From QAND01 sp003150225 (lineage in GTDB: Bacteria; Bacillota; Clostridia; Christensenellales; QAND01): a stretch of 64,000 nucleotides of DNA. The notes under the pieces are model-generated. The model saw only the letters and a program-made list of their open reading frames with translations. It was not told where the DNA came from and made no database searches. Location of the stretch: NCBI RefSeq assembly GCF_044357945.1, contig NZ_CP076563.1:124001-188000 (forward strand). The letters are read 5' to 3'. The translations under genes and the position numbers were made by a program. This document shows, piece after piece, positions 34,882 through 42,267 of the stretch. Every line of letters starts with the position of its first letter. Position 1 is the stretch's first letter.

Positions 34882-35639
34882 TTACCGTGGAAGGCCTGGG
34901 CTTTTCCTACGGGGAAAAGCCGGTGTTGGAGGATGTCTCCCTATGCGCGGAAGGCGGTACGTTTACGGCGGTGATTGGCCCCAACGGTTCGGGCAAGACC
35001 ACCCTGTTGCGGCTGATTTCCGGCTATCTAAGGCCCCATAAGGGCCAAATCTGGGCCATGGGACGGGCAGTAGAGGGGATGAGCGTTCGGGACTTGGCCC
35101 GTCAGATGGCCTTTGTGCCGGGCACCCTTACCAACCAATTTGATTTTACCGCCTACGAGACGGTGCTGACCGGCCGGAATCCCTACATTCCGGCGTTTCA
35201 AAAGGAGGGGCCGGCGGACCGGGAAAAGGCGCGGGCGGCCATGGAACGATTGGAGGTATGGGACCTCAGGGATGCCGTAGCCAGCAACCTATCGGCGGGG
35301 GAACGCCAGCGGGTGGCCATTGCCCGGGCGCTCTGCCAGGATACCCCTATCCTCTTGATGGACGAACCGGTCTCCAATCTGGATATCCGCCATAAGGGCC
35401 GAGCCCTTCAGGTGGCGAAGGATCTGTCCCGGGAAGGGAAATGCGTGGTCAGCGTTCTTCATGACATGGATTTGGCGGCGGTGTTTGCCGATGCTGTGAT
35501 CATCATGAAGGCGGGGCGGGTGTTTGCCGCCGGCCCCACCCGGGAGGTACTGACGGAGGAGAACATCCAGGCCGCCTTTGAGGTCTCCGCCCAGGTGGAG
35601 ATGGAGGACGGCGTACCCCGGGTGCTGATTCGATATTAG
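34878..35639 (+). CDS. btuD: Cobalamin ABC transporter ATPase
   Basis: 253 residues. Walker A is GPNGSGKTT near residue 36, the signature motif reads LSAGERQRV (canonical LSGGQ), Walker B is ILLMDEPVSNLD, and the switch His is in SVLHDMDLA. It energises BtuCF. AGGAGG is inside the btuC end, so translation is coupled. No terminator is obvious after it, and the next lipoprotein gene could receive read-through. Confidence 0.9.
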   Translation: MITVEGLGFSYGEKPVLEDVSLCAEGGTFTAVIGPNGSGKTTLLRLISGYLRPHKGQIWAMGRAVEGMSVRDLARQMAFVPGTLTNQFDFTAYETVLTGRNPYIPAFQKEGPADREKARAAMERLEVWDLRDAVASNLSAGERQRVAIARALCQDTPILLMDEPVSNLDIRHKGRALQVAKDLSREGKCVVSVLHDMDLAAVFADAVIIMKAGRVFAAGPTREVLTEENIQAAFEVSAQVEMEDGVPRVLIRY

Positions 35640-35699
35640 TCTAGCCTTTCCACAACTGGGTATGCTATGATAAACGGGATAAGGAGGAGGATGGATGTG

Positions 35700-36023
35700 A
35701 TGAAAAAAGCGCTGGCGCTGCTGCTGATGCTTTCCACCCTCATATTGGCCGCCTGCAGCAATCCCATTGTCGGCAAATGGCAGATGGAGAACGACAGCGG
35801 AATGATCTATGAGTTTGAGGCGGGAGGCAACTTTTCCATGTATACGCCGGGCAAGGAGGAGTGGGCCATTACCGGCACCTATACCGGCCATGGAGACCAG
35901 GTAACCTTGACCATAATGGGTCAGGCAACCACGTTGGATTATCGGATTGATGGGGATGTGCTGACCCTCACGGGGAACAATGTGGATGACGTGCTGCGCC
36001 GGGTAACCGGGGCGACCCCTTGA
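35700..36023 (+). CDS. Small lipoprotein with lipocalin-like domain (DUF5640 type)
   Basis: 107 residues. The signal ends at lipobox LAAC (Cys19). The mature part begins SNPIVGKWQMEND and is a short beta-rich domain with a repeated G-x-W/Y pattern (GKWQ, YEFEAGGNFSMY, ITGTYTGHGDQVTL), typical of the lipocalin-like DUF5640 group. AAGGAGGAGG best fits the ATG at 35700; ATG 35691 is too close to it. TGCTATGAT upstream is a possible extended -10. Its function is unknown. Confidence 0.7.
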   Translation: MKKALALLLMLSTLILAACSNPIVGKWQMENDSGMIYEFEAGGNFSMYTPGKEEWAITGTYTGHGDQVTLTIMGQATTLDYRIDGDVLTLTGNNVDDVLRRVTGATP

Positions 36024-36048
36024 AAAAGCCGGGGTCCTATGTTAAAAT
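36020..36048 (+). promoter_or_regulatory. proS promoter
   Basis: TTGAAA, a 17-bp spacer and TAAAAT preceded by TGT. The -35 overlaps the stop codon of the lipoprotein gene. Confidence 0.65.
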
Positions 36049-36059
36049 TGCCCCATCTA

Positions 36060-36265
36060 TGACGGGAACCACATTCCAGCAATCGGTTCTAAGCGAGCGG
36101 AGGACGGGTGAAAGCTCCGCGAAGCGATTGGGATGGCCCAGCCCCGAGATACCAGGGAGGCATTCCCTGCGCCTGCCGGCGTTATCGGCCAATGAGATGG
36201 CTTTTGCCAAAGTAAGGTGGTACCGCGGTCCTTCCGCCCTTACAGGGGGAAGGCCCTTTTTTTAT
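36060..36265 (+). promoter_or_regulatory. T-box leader of proS with terminator
   Basis: The T-box sequence AAGGTGGTACCGCGG (36214-36228) is exact, preceded by a structured stem I region. A terminator (GGTCCTTCCGCCC with GGGGGAAGGCCC, then TTTTTTT) follows at about 36227-36263. The terminator shares bases with the T-box, as expected for the antiterminator switch. Uncharged tRNA-Pro is the expected ligand; I could not place the specifier codon with confidence. Confidence 0.93.
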
Positions 36266-36294
36266 CATCAAAACACGGCTGGAGGATGGAATTC

Positions 36295-37740
36295 ATGGCC
36301 AAGAAAAATGAGACCTTTGTACAACACATTACCCCCATGGAGGAGGATTTCTCCCGGTGGTATACCGACGTGGTGCTTCGTGCGGAGCTTATGGATTACT
36401 CCGAGGTACGGGGCTGTATGGTGATCCGCCCCTATGGCTACGGCATCTGGGAGCTGATCCAGAAGGAGCTGGATCAGCGTTTTCGGGCTACCGGCCATAA
36501 GAACGCCTATTTCCCCATGTTCATTCCCGAAAGCCTTTTGAAAAAGGAAGCGGAGCATGTGGAGGGGTTCGCTCCCGAAGTAGCCTGGGTGACCAAGGGA
36601 GGCAACGAGGAGCTTGCCGAGCCCCTGGTGGTGCGGCCCACCAGCGAGACCATCATCTGTAGCATGTACGCTAAATGGATTCAGAGCTACCGGGATCTTC
36701 CCATGCTTCTAAACCAGTGGTGCAATGTGGTCCGGTGGGAAAAATCCACCCGGCCCTTCCTCCGCACCAGCGAGTTTCTCTGGCAGGAGGGCCATACCGT
36801 CCACGCCACCTATGAGGAGGCCCAGGAGGAGACCCTTCAGATGCTGGGGGTTTACCGGGACTTTGCTTTTAACGTGCTGGCCATTCCGGTGTTGACCGGA
36901 CGGAAGAGCGAAAATGAGAAGTTCGCAGGAGCGGAGGCCACCTATACTATGGAGGCCATCATGCACGATGGGAAAGCCCTCCAGATGGGCACCTCCCATA
37001 ACCTGGGCCAGCATTTTGCCAAGGTGTTTGACATCCAGTTCCTGGATCGGGATGGCGTCCAGAAGTACGCCTGGCAGACCAGCTGGGGCGTCAGCACCCG
37101 GATGATCGGCGGCCTGATCATGGTTCACGGAGACGAGCGCGGGCTTCGGCTGCCTCCCAAACTGGCGCCTATCCAGGCCATTGTAATTCCCATTGCCGCC
37201 CATAAGCCGGGGGTTACCGAATGTGCCGCCGAGATGACCCGCCGCCTGATCGCCGCCGGGATCCGGGCGGAATCCGACGACCGGGATCAGAGCCCCGGCT
37301 GGAAGTTCAACGAGTGGGAGCTGCGGGGCGTACCTCTTCGGGTGGAGATCGGCCCCCGGGATATGGCCCAGGACCAGCTAACCCTGGTGCGCCGGGATAC
37401 CCACGAGAAGGCCACCATCCCCATGGAGGGGGCCGAGGAAGCCATTCTGAAGCTGCTGGAGGACATCCATGCCAACATGCTCCGCCAGGCGGGGGAGCGG
37501 ATGCAAAGCCAGATCACCTCCGTTCAGGATTACGACGCCCTGGTGGAAGCGGTAAACAAGGGTGGATTCGCCTACGCTCCCTGGTGCCGGGAGGGGGACT
37601 GCGAGGAGAAGCTCAAGGCCGATACCGGCATTACCACCCGCTGTATGCCCTTCGAGGGTCAGGAGGAGGCGGAGGGGAAGGTCTGCGCCGTCTGCGGCCG
37701 GCCCGCCAAGGCCATGACGTATTTCGCAAAATCCTATTGA
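36295..37740 (+). CDS. proS: Prolyl-tRNA synthetase (archaeal/eukaryotic-type short form)
   Basis: 481 residues, lacking the editing insertion of the long bacterial form. Class II motifs are present: motif 2 near residue 140 (VVRWEKSTRPFLRTSEFLWQEG) and motif 3 near 280 (GLIMVHGDERGLRLP). The anticodon-binding domain follows, then the ProS C-terminal zinc-binding domain (CREGDC, CAVCGRPA) ending in the conserved FAKSY. The start ATG follows GGAGG. T-box control indicates induction by proline starvation. Confidence 0.96.
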   Translation: MAKKNETFVQHITPMEEDFSRWYTDVVLRAELMDYSEVRGCMVIRPYGYGIWELIQKELDQRFRATGHKNAYFPMFIPESLLKKEAEHVEGFAPEVAWVTKGGNEELAEPLVVRPTSETIICSMYAKWIQSYRDLPMLLNQWCNVVRWEKSTRPFLRTSEFLWQEGHTVHATYEEAQEETLQMLGVYRDFAFNVLAIPVLTGRKSENEKFAGAEATYTMEAIMHDGKALQMGTSHNLGQHFAKVFDIQFLDRDGVQKYAWQTSWGVSTRMIGGLIMVHGDERGLRLPPKLAPIQAIVIPIAAHKPGVTECAAEMTRRLIAAGIRAESDDRDQSPGWKFNEWELRGVPLRVEIGPRDMAQDQLTLVRRDTHEKATIPMEGAEEAILKLLEDIHANMLRQAGERMQSQITSVQDYDALVEAVNKGGFAYAPWCREGDCEEKLKADTGITTRCMPFEGQEEAEGKVCAVCGRPAKAMTYFAKSY

Positions 37741-37814
37741 GGAAGGCAGGGGGGATCCCGGCTCGACTTTTGCGGCTGGATTCTTTTGCCCTTGGCTTTT
37801 GTTTCTGGATAATA

Positions 37815-37845
37815 AAAAAAGGACGCTTATGCGCGTCCTTTTTCT
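37815..37845. terminator. Bidirectional terminator between proS and the gerQ-like gene
   Basis: AAAAGGACGC pairs with GCGTCCTTTT around a 6-nt loop, with flanking A- and T-runs. Confidence 0.85.
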
Positions 37846-37860
37846 TTTTTGCCAGGGGGA

Positions 37861-38361
37861 TTATCGGCCGGGGTTGAAATCGATGCTCTGGGGATAGACA
37901 TAGGGGGTGATGGTGGGCGCGGCACTGTCCATGGGCGCGCTGGCGCCGCCCGGAGCTGCCGCGTTTCCGGTGCTCGGCTGCTGGGGAAACTCGAAGTTTT
38001 CGATGGGCCCCCGCTGCTGAAGCTCGGCGGGAACAGGGAAGGTGACGAATTTCACGGAGAATACGTCGCAGACGATGTATTCCTGGTTGTCGTGGTTATA
38101 CAGCACAAGGAAGGAGCGCCCTACGTTGTAGATATAGCCTTCCCGAAGGGTCATGTTCTGGGTGCCGATGAGGAATTCCACCACCACATAGGCGCCTATG
38201 TTCTCGGACAGAATCTGCTGCATAGAACCCTGGAAGGCCTCGGTGTTCATGTCGGTTTCGGGCGGGGTGTTGATGGTGCCATCGGGGCTGGGAATTCCCT
38301 GGTTGCGGTGCATGGGCATCCCGCTGTTCTGATTGCCGGGATTGTTGGGATAGTAGTTCAT
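37861..38361 (-). CDS. gerQ: Spore coat protein, GerQ-like
   Basis: 166 residues. The N-terminus is rich in Asn, Pro and Gly (NYYPNNPGNQN). A central compact domain (ILSENIGAYVVVEFLIG, GYIYNVGRSFLVLYNH, IVCDVFSVKFVTFP) is followed by a low-complexity Pro/Ala/Gln tail. The composition and position immediately downstream of a SleB/CwlJ-type hydrolase match the cwlJ-gerQ pairing of spore formers, where GerQ holds the hydrolase in the coat. The sequence is distant from Bacillus GerQ, so the name rests partly on context. The ATG follows AGGAGG. Confidence 0.7.
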   Translation of the reverse strand: MNYYPNNPGNQNSGMPMHRNQGIPSPDGTINTPPETDMNTEAFQGSMQQILSENIGAYVVVEFLIGTQNMTLREGYIYNVGRSFLVLYNHDNQEYIVCDVFSVKFVTFPVPAELQQRGPIENFEFPQQPSTGNAAAPGGASAPMDSAAPTITPYVYPQSIDFNPGR

Positions 38362-38375
38362 GAAAAACCTCCTGA

Positions 38376-38810
38376 TTATGTTTGTGCGTAGGCCGCGGTG
38401 GGGTTGTAAAAACAATGATCTCCGATGCGAATCACAAAGGAGCCCACCGCCGACGGGAAATTGGGTCTGCAGTTGGGACTATACGGGTTGAAAAACCAGA
38501 GCGCCTGGCCCAAGTTGGTGAGCCGGTTTCCGGCCATTGCCCAGAGTGCGATGTCATAATGGATCTGGTCTGGGCGCATGTTGTAGATGTTCTGGGGGTT
38601 ATAGGAACCGCCGATCACCTCCTGTACGCAGGAGAACTGGCCAGGCTGGTATACCACCTCTTGGATGGTATCCAGGCGGCCGTACTCCCCGTACGATACT
38701 TCAACCCGATTCATCACAACGCAGGCCACGGCTTTCATGCCATTGTCCCCCTCGCCGCCGGCTTCGCACTGAATCAAGCGGGCGAGGAGATCTACGTTCG
38801 AATATGCCAT
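38376..38810 (-). CDS. Spore cortex/cell wall hydrolase (SleB/CwlJ family)
   Basis: 144 residues, a single Hydrolase_2 domain. Hallmarks are LARLIQCEAGGEGDNGMKAVACVVMNRV at the N-terminus, including the catalytic Glu, then QFSCV and the C-terminal FYNPTAA. There is no signal peptide, as in CwlJ, which acts in the mother-cell coat layers. GGGAGGT precedes the ATG. It is the first gene of a pair with the GerQ-like gene and would degrade cortex peptidoglycan in germination. Confidence 0.88.
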   Translation of the reverse strand: MAYSNVDLLARLIQCEAGGEGDNGMKAVACVVMNRVEVSYGEYGRLDTIQEVVYQPGQFSCVQEVIGGSYNPQNIYNMRPDQIHYDIALWAMAGNRLTNLGQALWFFNPYSPNCRPNFPSAVGSFVIRIGDHCFYNPTAAYAQT

Positions 38811-38944
38811 GCGATTGTTACCTCCCTGTCAAAGTCTTGCGCAGAAGAGGGCGTATTTGCCCCCTTCAGGCGGGATGGAATCAAGGCTACTATATCCTAT
38901 TGCGCCGGGGAAAAAGTGTGACATCCAATCCAGCTCCGGGGGCC

Positions 38945-38973
38945 TTGCGCTTGGAGCGGGAATTGGGTAGGAT
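38945..38973 (+). promoter_or_regulatory. Promoter of the radical SAM gene
   Basis: TTGCGC, a 17-bp spacer and TAGGAT. It reads away from the sleB-like gene. Confidence 0.5.
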
Positions 38974-39005
38974 AAGGGGAGCGACTAAGATAAAAGGTGA
39001 GTAGA

Positions 39006-40172
39006 ATGGAACAACATCCCGTGGATGACCGCATCCATAAGCTTTATATCGAATCCTCCACCCTCTGTAACCTCAAGTGCACCATGTGCATGCGGAACAC
39101 CTGGAAGGACGAGGAAATGGGGCATATGGATTTTGACATGTATCAGAGGATTATTCGGGAGGTGTCCCGGGAGGACAGCATCGAGACCGTCTTCTTTGGC
39201 GGCATCGGAGAGCCCACCTTCCATCCCCAGTTCCTGGAGATGGTACGCCTTGCAAAGCAGGCGGGCAAACGGGTGGAATGCGTCACCAACGGCACCCTTT
39301 TGACGCCGGACGCCATCCGGGAACTCATCGCCGCCGGGCTGGATATGGCCTGGATTTCCATCGACGGTCTGGACGAGGATCATTACGAGGCCATCCGCAA
39401 GAACGGTAAATTTTCGGTGGTATACAATAACCTCATCGCCATGCGGGATCTGCGGATGACGGAATTTGGCAAGCATTTTGGTGTGGGTCTGACGTTTGTG
39501 GCCATGCGGGAAAACATCAACGAGCTGCCCAAGCTCGTCAATCTGGCGGCCCAGGTTCACGCCAGCGACGTGAAGATCACCAACCTCATCCCCTATACCG
39601 AGGAAGCCAGCCAGAGCTCCCTTATCTGGCAGACCGTAAACAACAGCAAGTTCAGCGACCGGCTTACCACCACCCCCGATTCCATGGGGGATCCGCCCTG
39701 CGCCCACATCGATTTCCCGGTGATGGATATCGACGAGGACACAATCGGCCCTCTGGCCTATATGCTCAACAGCCTCAACACCTTTTCCGTCATGGGAGAG
39801 CCCCTGCGCCGCCGGACCCGGTACTGTAAGTTTGTCATGGAGGGCAACGTGTTTGTCCGCTGGGATGGAGAGGTGACCCAATGCATGGGGCTGCTGCACA
39901 ACACCGAGGCCTATATCTATAAGCAAAACGGCTTTACCCGCCAGATCAAGGAAAAGAGCTTTGGCAACGCCCATGAGAAGCCCTTGTTGGAGATCTGGAA
40001 CGGGGAGGAGTTCGCGGCGTTCCGCCAGCGGGTTCGGGATTTTGATTTTTCCCCCTGTCATATTTGTGGAGGGTGCAGCTATATCTATTCCAACGAGCAG
40101 GATTGCTTTTTGAACGACCATCCCACCTGCGGCGCCTGCCTGTGGGCGCAGGGGTTGGTGCAGTGTCCCTGA
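39006..40172 (+). CDS. Radical SAM/SPASM protein, probable tungsten-cofactor oxidoreductase maturase
   Basis: 388 residues. The radical SAM cluster motif is C21-x3-C25-x2-C28 (CNLKCTMC), followed by MRNTWKDEEMGHM, a pattern I associate with maturases that accompany tungsten aldehyde oxidoreductases (the cmo gene next to Pyrococcus AOR is an example). VFFGGIGEPTFHP follows as the GGxGEP motif. The C-terminal third has extra cysteines (CKFVMEG, CMGLL, CHICGGC, CGAC) for auxiliary clusters of SPASM type. Two AOR genes lie 2 kb downstream, which supports the role, though they are not in the same operon. The ATG follows AAAAGGTGA. Confidence 0.78.
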   Translation: MEQHPVDDRIHKLYIESSTLCNLKCTMCMRNTWKDEEMGHMDFDMYQRIIREVSREDSIETVFFGGIGEPTFHPQFLEMVRLAKQAGKRVECVTNGTLLTPDAIRELIAAGLDMAWISIDGLDEDHYEAIRKNGKFSVVYNNLIAMRDLRMTEFGKHFGVGLTFVAMRENINELPKLVNLAAQVHASDVKITNLIPYTEEASQSSLIWQTVNNSKFSDRLTTTPDSMGDPPCAHIDFPVMDIDEDTIGPLAYMLNSLNTFSVMGEPLRRRTRYCKFVMEGNVFVRWDGEVTQCMGLLHNTEAYIYKQNGFTRQIKEKSFGNAHEKPLLEIWNGEEFAAFRQRVRDFDFSPCHICGGCSYIYSNEQDCFLNDHPTCGACLWAQGLVQCP

Positions 40173-40202
40173 GGCGCCCGAGGAATTTTCAAAAAAAATG
40201 AC

Positions 40203-40231
40203 TTTACAATTGCCAAGCTGTGTGATAATAT
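40203..40231 (+). promoter_or_regulatory. tRNA-Ala promoter
   Basis: TTTACA, a 17-bp spacer and TAATAT, 11 bp before the tRNA. Confidence 0.65.
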
Positions 40232-40242
40232 AACCTTCGCAC

Positions 40243-40319
40243 GGGGCATTAGCTCAGTTGGCTAGAGTGCAACACTGGCAGTGTTGAAGTCATCGGTTCG
40301 AATCCGATATGCTCCACCA
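40243..40319 (+). tRNA. tRNA-Ala (anticodon GGC), CCA encoded
   Basis: The acceptor arm GGGGCAT pairs with ATGCTCC (one G-T). The D-arm AGCTCAGTTGGCTAGAGT is standard. The anticodon stem CAACA/TGTTG encloses CTGGCAG with anticodon GGC, and the T-arm is ATCGGTTCGAATCCGAT. The 3' CCA is present. Confidence 0.93.
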
Positions 40320-40339
40320 GCGGCACGTTGCTGCTTCCA

Positions 40340-40377
40340 AATTCGCAAACTGCTTTGGTAGTTTGCGAATTTTTTAT
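40340..40377 (+). terminator. Terminator after tRNA-Ala
   Basis: A 12-bp stem (AATTCGCAAACT with its complement) and an 8-nt loop followed by TTTTTT. Confidence 0.88.
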
Positions 40378-40412
40378 TGCTCGAAATAAGCGTAAGCTTT
40401 TTGCACCAAAAG

Positions 40413-40451
40413 AAAAAGAAATGCCCTACATTTATCCCGGCATTTCTTTTT
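40413..40451. terminator. Terminator downstream of the small CxxC gene
   Basis: AAAAAGAAATGCC pairs with GGCATTTCTTTTT around a 13-nt loop. On the minus strand it ends the small zinc-ribbon-like gene. Confidence 0.75.
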
Positions 40452-40475
40452 GAGTATCTTAATATTCTGGCATTC

Positions 40476-40670
40476 CTACATTTTGCGTCTTATTTTTTTG
40501 ATCCAGCAGTTCAAATCATAGCCCAACTTGCCTTCACGGTAAATTACTATTACATGCTTGTACGCTCCGCACCCTTCACAAAGGTCTAAATCCTTGGGAA
40601 GAATCACATCGCGCTCTGTTAGATGAATGCCATTGATCCTGCTCCAGCATTCCAAGCAAAATTCTGCCAT
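40476..40670 (-). CDS. Small CxxC zinc-ribbon-like protein, unknown
   Basis: 64 residues with two CxxC knuckles (FCLECWSR and LCEGCGAY) spaced about 26 residues apart, consistent with one structural zinc. A basic C-terminus follows (WIKKIRRKM). The ATG has GGTGAT upstream. It is divergent from a ribbon-helix-helix gene across a large palindrome. Both lie in AT-rich DNA next to tRNA-Ala, suggesting acquisition. Its function is not recognised; a nucleic-acid-binding or regulatory partner role is possible. Confidence 0.65.
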   Translation of the reverse strand: MAEFCLECWSRINGIHLTERDVILPKDLDLCEGCGAYKHVIVIYREGKLGYDLNCWIKKIRRKM

Positions 40671-40695
40671 ACATATCACCAATACCATTGCAATG

Positions 40696-40771
40696 CGAAT
40701 TCATTTTGATATCAATATGAATTCGTATGCTTTTTGCTAAATTCGATATAATTTTGACATCAAAGTGAATT
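40696..40771. promoter_or_regulatory. Palindromic operator region between divergent small genes
   Basis: A 30-bp palindrome (40696-40725; outer arms CGAATTCAT/ATGAATTCG, centre TTGATATCAA) with a single mismatched pair. Its core is repeated 48 bp downstream (TTTTGACATCAAAGTGAATT, 17 of 20 matches). TATAAT (40747-40752) lies between the copies as the -10 of the RHH gene. This looks like an autoregulated RHH operator. Confidence 0.6.
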
Positions 40772-40784
40772 GAGTTGGTGAAAT

Positions 40785-40949
40785 ATGGGCAATTATTATC
40801 CTCCTTACTCGTTGAGAGTGTCCGAGGAATTGATGGATAAAATTAAGCAAATAGCTAAGGAGAATAAACGATCTGCCAATAAAGAAATTGAATACGCTTT
40901 GGAGCAATATGTAAAAGCATATGAGCAATCCAAGGAAAAGCAATCGTGA
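40785..40949 (+). CDS. Ribbon-helix-helix (Arc-type) DNA-binding protein
   Basis: 54 residues. A short beta strand (YSLRVSEEL) is followed by two helices (MDKIKQIAKENKRSANKEIEYALEQYV), with the loop asparagine/serine pattern of Arc/MetJ-type RHH dimers. GGTGA precedes the ATG. The flanking palindrome and its repeated half fit RHH autoregulation. RHH proteins of this size are often antitoxins or plasmid/phage regulators; the divergent CxxC gene is not a known toxin family to me. Confidence 0.8.
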   Translation: MGNYYPPYSLRVSEELMDKIKQIAKENKRSANKEIEYALEQYVKAYEQSKEKQS

Positions 40950-40951
40950 GT

Positions 40952-40984
40952 AAAGCCGCAAAACATGCGGCTTTTTCTTTTTCT
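40952..40984 (+). terminator. Terminator after the RHH gene
   Basis: AAAGCCGCA pairs with TGCGGCTTT around a 5-nt loop, followed by TTCTTTTTC. Confidence 0.8.
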
Positions 40985-41002
40985 ACCTCCCAGCCTCTCC
41001 CA

Positions 41003-41031
41003 TTGCTCCCAATCTAAAACCCTGCTATCAT
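41003..41031 (+). promoter_or_regulatory. mutY promoter
   Basis: TTGCTC, a 17-bp spacer and TATCAT preceded by TGC. The ATG of mutY begins seven bases after the -10, so the transcript would be leaderless. Confidence 0.6.
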
Positions 41032-41037
41032 GATTCC

Positions 41038-42096
41038 ATGAGCAACGGGAATATCAACCTATCGAAAATCGTCCGGCCCCTTATAGATTGGTATCGGATC
41101 AACGCCCGGGACCTCCCCTGGCGGAAAATCCCCGAACCCTACCGGGTGTGGGTGTCCGAGATCATGCTCCAGCAGACCAGGGTGGAAGCGGTAAAACCCT
41201 ACTATGAGCGGTTTTTGACAGCTCTGCCCACGGTGGCCTGCCTGGCGGCCGCGCCTGAGGAACAGCTTTTGAAACTCTGGGAGGGCTTGGGCTACTATAG
41301 TCGGGTTCGCAATATGCAAAAGGCCGCCCGTATGATAATGGAGGAATACGGAGGCGTCCTACCGGGGACCTATCAAGAGCTGCTCCGATTGCCGGGCATC
41401 GGCAGCTATACGGCGGGAGCCATCGCCTCCATTGCCTTTGGCGAACCGGTACCGGTGGTGGATGGCAACGTTCTGCGGGTGATTTCCCGGATCACCGCCA
41501 GCCGGGAGGACATCGGCCTTGCCGCCACCCGCAAGGCCATGGAAGCGCGGTTGATGGACGTGGTGCCTGTGGACTGCCCCGGCGACTTCAACCAGGCAGT
41601 GATGGAGCTGGGCGCTACCATCTGCCTGCCCAACGGAAAGCCCCTATGCTTGGATTGCCCCCTGTGGGGCCTATGCTTGGCCCGAAGGGAGGGACGCACC
41701 GGCGAGATCCCCGTAAAGGCGCCTAAATCCCCCCGGCGGGTGGAGAAAAAAACGGTGTTGGTTCTGGTGGATGAGTTGGGCCGCGTTGCCCTCCGCAAGC
41801 GCCCGGGAAGGGGATTGCTGGCCGGCCTGTGGGAGCTGCCCGCTTTAGAGGGAAATCTGGATGAAAAGAGCATCGCCAAAGCGCTGGCCGACTGGGGACT
41901 GACGGCTGGCCAGGCCGTCTTTCTGGGCCCAGCAAAGCATATTTTTACCCACGTGGAGTGGCGGATGACGGGCTATCGCGTTCCCGTCCATGGAGCGGGC
42001 CGGGGGTTGGCCTGGGTTACCAAGGAACAGCTGGAGGAGGAGTACGCTCTGCCATCGGCTTTTCGGGCCTACCGTCAGGCTCTGGAGGTCCCGTAA
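41038..42096 (+). CDS. mutY: A/G-specific adenine glycosylase
   Basis: 352 residues. It removes adenine mispaired with 8-oxoguanine. Catalytic features are the Glu in WVSEIMLQQTRV, the helix-hairpin-helix LPGIGSYTAGAI and the Asp in PVVDGNVLRV. The [4Fe-4S] loop follows as C-x7-C-x2-C-x5-C (CLPNGKPLCLDCPLWGLC), one residue longer in the first interval than in E. coli. A C-terminal NUDIX-like domain recognises the lesion. No ribosome site precedes the ATG, and no other start keeps the conserved LPWR region. Confidence 0.95.
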   Translation: MSNGNINLSKIVRPLIDWYRINARDLPWRKIPEPYRVWVSEIMLQQTRVEAVKPYYERFLTALPTVACLAAAPEEQLLKLWEGLGYYSRVRNMQKAARMIMEEYGGVLPGTYQELLRLPGIGSYTAGAIASIAFGEPVPVVDGNVLRVISRITASREDIGLAATRKAMEARLMDVVPVDCPGDFNQAVMELGATICLPNGKPLCLDCPLWGLCLARREGRTGEIPVKAPKSPRRVEKKTVLVLVDELGRVALRKRPGRGLLAGLWELPALEGNLDEKSIAKALADWGLTAGQAVFLGPAKHIFTHVEWRMTGYRVPVHGAGRGLAWVTKEQLEEEYALPSAFRAYRQALEVP

Positions 42097-42152
42097 GGGA
42101 ATTCCGTTCTGTTTGAGAATGGGGGAAAGAGGCTTTTCCTTCCGTTCCCGCC

Positions 42153-42182
42153 TTGACACTCCCAGATAAAATGGAGTAGAAT
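42153..42182 (+). promoter_or_regulatory. Promoter of the first AOR operon
   Basis: TTGACA, an 18-bp spacer and TAGAAT, 85 bp before the start codon. Confidence 0.7.
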
Positions 42183-42267
42183 TTATCTGTATTTCTATGC
42201 CATGTCATCCTGCCCCACCAGCGGGATGTTCTGATATGGAATCTTTAAAGGAAGGGTTGAAACAAGC

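Noticed and set aside
36020..36424. Open frames running through the proS leader
   Set aside because: The region is a T-box riboswitch; the frames have no ribosome site and cross the terminator.
40696..40771. Plasmid-type iteron origin
   Set aside because: Only two related copies exist, they flank a -10 element, and no replication protein is present; an RHH operator explains them better.
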